A DNA stretch of 64,000 nucleotides from Cryptomeria japonica (lineage: Eukaryota > Streptophyta > Pinopsida > Cupressales > Cupressaceae): positions 545,364,202 through 545,428,201 of the forward strand of contig NC_081412.1 of NCBI RefSeq assembly GCF_030272615.1, written 5' to 3'. This document shows, piece after piece, positions 58,832 to 64,000 of this stretch; the stretch's first letter is position 1; each line of letters begins with the position of its first letter. A model generated the notes under the pieces. That model was given only the letters and a program-made list of their open reading frames with translations. It was not told the origin of the DNA and did no database searches. Made by a program: the position numbers and the translations under genes.

Positions 58832-60251
58832 TGATAATATGATGAAACAATAATGATTTGGTCAACTACTGAGAGAGGGGGAGTGAATCAGTAGATAAAA
58901 AATATACTAATCTTCACCAAAACTAAAAAACAACTTGCAAAAATTAACCTAACTTAACCGGTTTAGTCACTGTAATTAAAACTGCAACTACACTATCAAA
59001 CTTTACTGATTGATCAAAATATCAATGATACAGTCTAACAGATCTGAAACTCAAATACCTTTTAACCAAAACATAAAACCACTTCAGTAACATCAGAAAT
59101 AGCTCATTTCAAATCACTTTCGGTCTTCTAAACATGTCTTAATGGATTTACTAGTTATACATATTAACCATATAAAAAACATACACAAAAATCATTCACC
59201 ACTTGACACAATAATTTTTTACGTGGAAACTCAAATGGGAAAAACCACGGTGGGCTGAATACCCACAAGTATCCTGAACTCTTCTAAAGTTCACCCTATT
59301 AGGAGCCAACACTTGTTAGAAGCTTTACAAAAATGTCCTGTTAAGACCAGATCTGGTTAGGGACCACCCGATTAAGGGATTGACTACAATACCCTGTTAA
59401 AGGCAATACCCCGTAAAAGGTAAACTTGGTGGAGGATTTGAAACGCAAGCTAATGGATCACCTGGTTAGAGTATTTAAACAAGAAGCCTATTAAATCTTA
59501 CCTGGTTAGGGGATTTAACTATTGTGATGGTTAGAGAACACCAGGGTCTTGCTGATCTGGTAATAGCACTACTCGGCTTAATTAGATCCTTTTATACTCC
59601 TATCTGCCTTCACAAGATTCTACAAATACTTCTTCTAGTTCGACATCAACAACTCACACTAAGACAAATTTTCCAACACAATTTTCAAACAACTTCATCT
59701 ACCTTAAATAGAAATACAATAGGTCAATAACACAACACAAAACCTAATATCTCATAGAGATTAAAAACATATCGATTCAAACATGACCGTTAGATTACAT
59801 AGCAATCAACTTCACATTGTTCAAGACAACTTCGACCACTCCTGGATCACTCCTTGATCACCACACATTGGATCCTGTAACTCATCACATGTTATTCACT
59901 TCATGCTATGCATTTGTTCATTCCCAAGATAAAACAATTATCATATGTGCCAAAACCATTTCAAAACTCATCACATGCATCATGCATATATCTTCATCTT
60001 TGCACATCATTTGATCATAGATCAACACTACCGATTCTCCAAGCTCCATCAATTAGGGTTTAGCTTATCAACAAGTTAGGATTACCGGTTGATCTCTCTT
60101 CTTTAATAGTAATACCAGTTTTTCAACACTGCTTCACTATCGGCTGCTTTACTGCATCACTACCAGTTGTATTACATCTTCATTACCGATTTCTATTAAC
60201 ATTAATGACAACACTATACTTCATCAATACAATCTTCATGAAATGCCAACA
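58832..60251 (-). repeat. Element E 5' LTR
   Basis: CCAACA at 60246-60251 is the LTR start in element orientation; ends ATTATCA at the PBS. Flanked on the right by element G protease sequence. Confidence 0.88.
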
Positions 60252-61043
60252 AATCCATTCGGGAACTTCCTTCCATCCACCAAACATATTCTAGCATTCA
60301 TGCAGACTTCATTCTTCAAAGGTTCCTCCAAGGGCAACAAGGTTTGCTTCATCCCATTGGCCACAATAGTGTATGTATTCTTCCTCCCATCATATACCGC
60401 ATGCCTATCAAACTGCCAAGGTCTACCCAATAAAATATGACAAATATCCATAGGCATAATATCACACAAGACTTCATCATGATAATTCCCAATTTTCAAT
60501 TTCAGAAAACATTTCTCACTTACTAACAATTTATGTTCATCCTGAATCCATGCTATTTGATAAGGCTTAGGGTGTTTCAATCTTTCCTAATTCAAATTAT
60601 TCACCATCTCTTCTGAAACAACATTATCTGAACTACCACTATCAATAACAACTTTACAACACTTACTGGATATCTTACTTCTGGCCTTGAACAAATTCTT
60701 CCTCTGCAAGGGTTCTTCATCTATCTCGGTATGACACAAAGTTCTCCCTACCACCAACAGTTCTCCATCTTCCAGTTTGTTATATGATCCAATGGGGTTT
60801 TCTTCTAGCACTACTACTCTTCTCGTATTCTCTATCTTCTTACACTCGAAAGAATGATGTCCTTGTCCTCCACACTTATAGCATGTTCCTCTAAATTCTC
60901 TCTTGTCTTGTCATCCAAAATACTCATTTCGGTAGGCATCCAGTGCTCTCCTTCGGTAGAGATTTCTATCATCTTTCTAGTATGGATTAACTTGTTTTCT
61001 CACTTCCTTGTCCTTTTTATAATCTGTATAGGTACCTCTACCT
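60252..61043 (-). pseudogene. gag-pol: Element G gag knuckle and protease
   Basis: The minus strand reads the knuckle CYKCGGQGHHSFEC (60850-60895), intact. A linker with QRKNLFKARSKI precedes the protease VIDSGSSDNVVSEEMVNNL (near 60600-60660), active site intact. Then KLKIGNYHDEVLCDIMPMDICHILLGRPWQFDR (60380-60500) and, up to the E insertion, ARICLVDGRKFPNGF. Continues at 27395 on the other side of E. Gag upstream of the knuckle is cut by H at 61043 and lies outside the window. Confidence 0.85.
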
Positions 61044-62186
61044 TATTGGTATTTTGATGATGTTTTGATTGTCATTGATGGGCACACACTTTCTTTATGT
61101 ATGAGTTATGACTCAATAGGTAATTGTTCCAACCGGTATTGTGTATTATTGAATGTATAGTCTTTAGACTATTGGTATTTTGTAGAAGATGTTTACCATT
61201 CATAGATTGACTGAAGAGCTCAAGAGGTATGGAGATCCCAAGTGGTGCGAGGATCACAAGTGGTACAAAGGACCCAAGCAGTAGTTAACTTTTTATTAGA
61301 ACACTATGATCTACCAGTCTTCATTTTTGACAAACCAATAATCGGTATATTGTATTAACCAGTATTACTCTGTGATGAGTTACCAACCAGTATTTCTATA
61401 ATGTGTGATGAGTTATCATCCACTGACACTTTGGTGGTGATTTTGTGTCGTGTTACCAAATGTGTCTAGATGCACTGGACCTAGGAACTTGTAGTCTAAT
61501 CCTATTGGACCGACATGAAATTAGTTTCCTTTATAACGACATCATGTCTAGGGTTTGCAGTATGAGAGATGTGCGATAGAAGAGGTTATGTGCAATCATT
61601 GTAGAGAAGATTAGGTTTGTGTGAAGAGATAGAGTGTGGAGATATTGAAGACTGAAGTACTACTGAAATGCATTAACAATGAGCTATCAAGGATCTAATT
61701 AAGATAGATCACTCACTTTTTGATTATTCACATCTTTGACAAGTCTAAAACCCTTAACCGGGTAGGCCCAGCAAAGCCTTTGTAAATCCTCTAACAAGGT
61801 GGTTCACAATTGTGGATTTGAAATCCTCTAACAAGGTAGTCTTTAACATGACTTATCTCCTAACAGAGATCTAGATTCCTAACAGGATTTGTTCTCGTGC
61901 AGAACATTGTATGACCTTAACCGGTCTGGTTTCTATTCTGCAGATAGTTACTTGTGAGTTTCTGCTCACCATGGTTTTTCCCATTTGGGTTTCCATGTCG
62001 AATATCTTGTGTTATAGTGATTGTGCTCTTGTGGGTGAATTCATTGTGTTCTATTTGGTTTGCATTTATCTTAACCAGTTTTTTAATGAATCTTCTGTAC
62101 TGGTTATCTGCTAAACTATTTAGAAGTTTGTTTACAGTATTTTTTGGTATACTAATTCATCCCCCCCCCCCTCTTAGTATTCATCA
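61044..62186 (+). repeat. Element H 5' LTR
   Basis: Starts TATTGGTATTTTGATG (TG decayed to TA) and ends TTCATCA. Palindrome half-match TTGTCATTGATGGGCA at 61069-61084; CCCTTAACCGGGT array 61745-61930; hairpin block 61970-61997; C-run of about 12 near 62161-62172. Confidence 0.82.
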
Positions 62187-62188
62187 AT

Positions 62189-62200
62189 TGGTATCAGAGC
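62189..62200 (+). other. Element H primer binding site
   Basis: Exact TGGTATCAGAGC two bases after the LTR. Confidence 0.88.
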
Positions 62201-62260
62201 CAACCTTGCTATAATTCTAACCACTTGGAAGGAGATATCGGGGAATACAGTGTGAGGTAA

Positions 62261-63457
62261 CTTACTCATCATCTCACTCAGACTGAGAGAGCCTATGATG
62301 AACTCAAAGTCAAGTATAAAGCCTCTTTGGCCAAAAGAAAAGAGCATGCTGAGAAACTGATGGAACTTACTAAAAATAGCTCTTCTGATGAAGCAGATAT
62401 GGATTCCCTAGTTGAAGAAGTTGAAAAACTAAATGAATCTAAAGCCAACCTGAGAAAGGAGTTGGAAGGACTAACTATCAGAATGTTTCAAGAGCTTGAG
62501 AATAGAAGGAAAGCTGAAGATCTGGTAAAAGACAAAGATCATGAGATCTCCAAGCTGAAGCAAGAAATCAGTGCCCTTACCACTCATCTCCAAGAGAGTA
62601 AAGTGGAAAAAGAAGAAATGCAAGGTGAACTAAACATGGCTATTTCTGAGAATGCAACCTTGATGGAATCTAATGCTACTATTTCCAAGGAACTTACTGA
62701 TTCCAAGGAGATACTTGCCAAATTCAATCAGAGTACTGCTAAGCTAGAGAAAAAGATAGAATCAGCAAAACCAGTAAATAATACCACTAGACTTGGTTTC
62801 TCTCGGTATGAGGAAGGTGAGACCTCTGGATCAAAAGATGGAGCATCAAAGAAGCAACCAACATCCAAGGATAAAGGTAAGAAAAAATTTAAACCTTTTT
62901 CCTTTAATTGTCTCAAAGGACATACTGCTAATGTGTGTAGAAGCAAGGCCTACAATAATTTTCCTTATTTTCTAAACAATAAGCCTAGATCCAATAGATT
63001 CAATGGAAACTGTTATGCATGCAACAAGTTTAGGCATACAGCATTTGAATGCAAGTCTATTTTGCATAACACTGGGAGATATCCTCCAAGGACTCAAGGA
63101 GTTATCCTGGAACCCTCTATAAACTGGAATCCCAACCGGTACAATACCTATGACCATCGGTCAGGTGGTTATCAAGCGGCAACTAGTTGGAGAGCAACTT
63201 GTTTGATTTGTCATGGTAGCGGTCACACTGCTGCAACATGCAGAAGGAAGAATGGAAGTATGAATAATGGACCATGGAGAACACCTGGAATGGTATGTTA
63301 TCATTGCAACAAACTGGGTCACACTACCAGAACTTGCAGACTGAGAAAGAACATATCAGATGATATACCAATCACTCTAGAAGGGAAGATTGATGTTGAA
63401 ACCGTTCAAACGGAAATGAATAAAACTTGGAAAAAGAAACTAGAAGAAGTGTCATAG
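62261..63457 (+). CDS. Element H ORF1: coiled coil plus four CCHC knuckles, uninterrupted
   Basis: The frame is open from 62261 to the stop at 63457 with no internal stop; the first in-frame ATG is at 62360. About 150 residues of charged heptad-like helix (LVEEVEKLNESKANLRKEL, HEISKLKQEISALTTHLQES, KEILAKFNQSTAKLEKKIES) are followed by a linker LGFSRYEEGETSGS, matching P ORF1 (LGFEHGESSG). Four knuckles come next: FNCLKGHTANVC (shortened, first Cys lost), NCYACNKFRHTAFEC, TCLICHGSGHTAATC and VCYHCNKLGHTTRTC; the last three are canonical CX2CX4HX4C. A basic, helical C-terminus follows. There is no UBN2 gag core or protease. It is the best-preserved long frame in the window and could be translated. 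Function by analogy: RNA binding and self-assembly, unproven. Confidence 0.75.
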   Translation, partial: LTHHLTQTERAYDELKVKYKASLAKRKEHAEKLMELTKNSSSDEADMDSLVEEVEKLNESKANLRKELEGLTIRMFQELENRRKAEDLVKDKDHEISKLKQEISALTTHLQESKVEKEEMQGELNMAISENATLMESNATISKELTDSKEILAKFNQSTAKLEKKIESAKPVNNTTRLGFSRYEEGETSGSKDGASKKQPTSKDKGKKKFKPFSFNCLKGHTANVCRSKAYNNFPYFLNNKPRSNRFNGNCYACNKFRHTAFECKSILHNTGRYPPRTQGVILEPSINWNPNRYNTYDHRSGGYQAATSWRATCLICHGSGHTAATCRRKNGSMNNGPWRTPGMVCYHCNKLGHTTRTCRLRKNISDDIPITLEGKIDVETVQTEMNKTWKKKLEEVS

Positions 63458-63946
63458 GATGAACCGGTTTCTACACCTCGTGTGGAAGTCTCTAAACCGG
63501 CAAACTAAGCTTCAGAAAATTTTAGGGGAAACATATCGGTGAAATATTTTGAACCCCCGATTTATATCAGTAAAGACCTTAACCGGTATATGTTACCTAT
63601 CAATCAACAGAAGATTTGAAGGGGTAAAAGGCAAAATTAGGGATTGTGCCCTAATGGTGATGCATTTATTATGGTAGGTGAAAGTTTGTTTAAAAGGGAT
63701 TTTTGTCATCATTATCACTTATCAGTTTTCAAGAGAAGAATTTTCAAGACCAGAGCAACAATGAGCGATTCTTCTAGCAATTCAAAGTGAATTCAAAAAT
63801 CTTGTAGAGGAATCTAGAGATCTTTTTCAATCTATCAGTGAAGAACACTAAGCGGTAATCTTGCAACTGAAGTGGTGTATTGTGAGCAACATTGCCAAAC
63901 CCTAAATTTTGGATTGTGAAGGTATTTCTCAAATTTCTTTCTTATC
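63458..63946 (+). other. Element H spacer between ORF1 and ORF2
   Basis: 489 bp without a sustained reading frame; comparable to the 422-bp spacer in P. Confidence 0.5.
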
Positions 63947-64000
63947 ATGGCTTCTGCATCACACTCTAGTTCTAGTGCACTTGTAGATTCAGCTGAATTT
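63947..64000 (+). CDS. Element H ORF2 start, cut by window end
   Basis: The ATG at 63947 gives MASASHSSSSALVDSAEF, 18 codons to the edge. Its MAS(A/S)S start and its position after ORF1 match P ORF2 (MASSSFVPEFV). Only the start is visible, so the assignment rests on layout. Confidence 0.5.
   Translation, partial: MASASHSSSSALVDSAEF

Larger units (their letters stand above)
27396..60251 (-). mobile_element. Element E: minus-strand copia, split by F, D and P
   Basis: The 5' LTR is at 58832-60251 with its PBS at 58819-58830; gag starts at 58761. The coding region continues through 58486, 53988-52284, 38636-37564 and 30824-29758. The 3' LTR is reduced to 29241-29472 followed by a duplicated G fragment and the solo LTR. 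Insertion into G between protease and RT is supported by flanks AATCC (60252-60256) and AATGC (27391-27395). The three inserts F, D and P each interrupt a codon-level continuous reading. Confidence 0.85.
61044..64000 (+). mobile_element. Element H: plus-strand relative of P, 3' end outside the window
   Basis: LTR 61044-62186, PBS TGGTATCAGAGC at 62189-62200, ORF1 (62261-63457) and the start of ORF2 at 63947. Inserted in the gag of element G. ORF1 and the ORF2 start parallel element P; whether H also carries pol cannot be told. Confidence 0.8.

Noticed and set aside
61044-64000. Autonomous status of element H
   Set aside because: The window ends 18 codons into ORF2, so presence or absence of pol cannot be judged.

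Overview
This window is plant nuclear DNA made almost entirely of LTR retrotransposons of different ages inserted into one another. I see no intact host gene, tRNA, rRNA or CRISPR array. The AT-rich base composition, long copia LTRs (0.9-1.5 kb) ending in a C-run followed by TCTCAGT, deep nesting and damaged coding regions suggest a large gymnosperm genome, most likely a conifer. That is an inference; no organelle or host marker confirms it.

Left third (1-18.4 kb). A copia LTR end (1-849) abuts a gypsy LTR tail (850-1255). A Tat-like gag remnant (1253-1826) follows, then a long non-coding 3' region holding a degenerate 38-bp array, a polypurine tract and a Tat-type LTR (3714 to about 4330). 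A dual-RNase-H Tat-type pol runs to about 8283. Next is the 3' half of another gypsy element, carrying a broken plant-mobile-domain (PMD) gene antisense to its LTR (8862-10130), then its LTR (11320-12731). A 3'-truncated minus-strand copia with its 5' LTR fills 12737-18051.

Right two thirds (18.5-64 kb). The base layer is G, a minus-strand chromodomain gypsy. T (19150-24247, a non-autonomous copia with a novel acidic C-terminal region) lies in its 3' end. E (27396-60251, minus-strand copia) lies between its protease and RT. H (from 61044, plus strand) lies in its gag. E is itself split by F (53989-58485), D (38637-52283) and P (30825-37563). D is split by Q (42592-48879). The joins are supported by paired LTRs, PBS/PPT sequences, 5-bp target duplications and protein reading that resumes across each insertion, giving a four-level stack: G, E, D, Q. 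LTR divergence judged by eye agrees with this order (Q about 4%, D, P and E about 10%).

The most unusual content is P together with H. Their LTRs are of the same style as the copia elements, but P encodes no protease, integrase, RT or RNase H. Instead it has ORF1 (coiled coil plus four CCHC knuckles) and ORF2 (about 1,090 codons, unrecognised). H repeats ORF1 and the start of ORF2 at nearly the same spacing. T and the PMD-bearing element are two further cases of LTR elements carrying non-standard coding sequence. Several LTR families also share an imperfect palindrome near the LTR start, repeated beside the polypurine tract.
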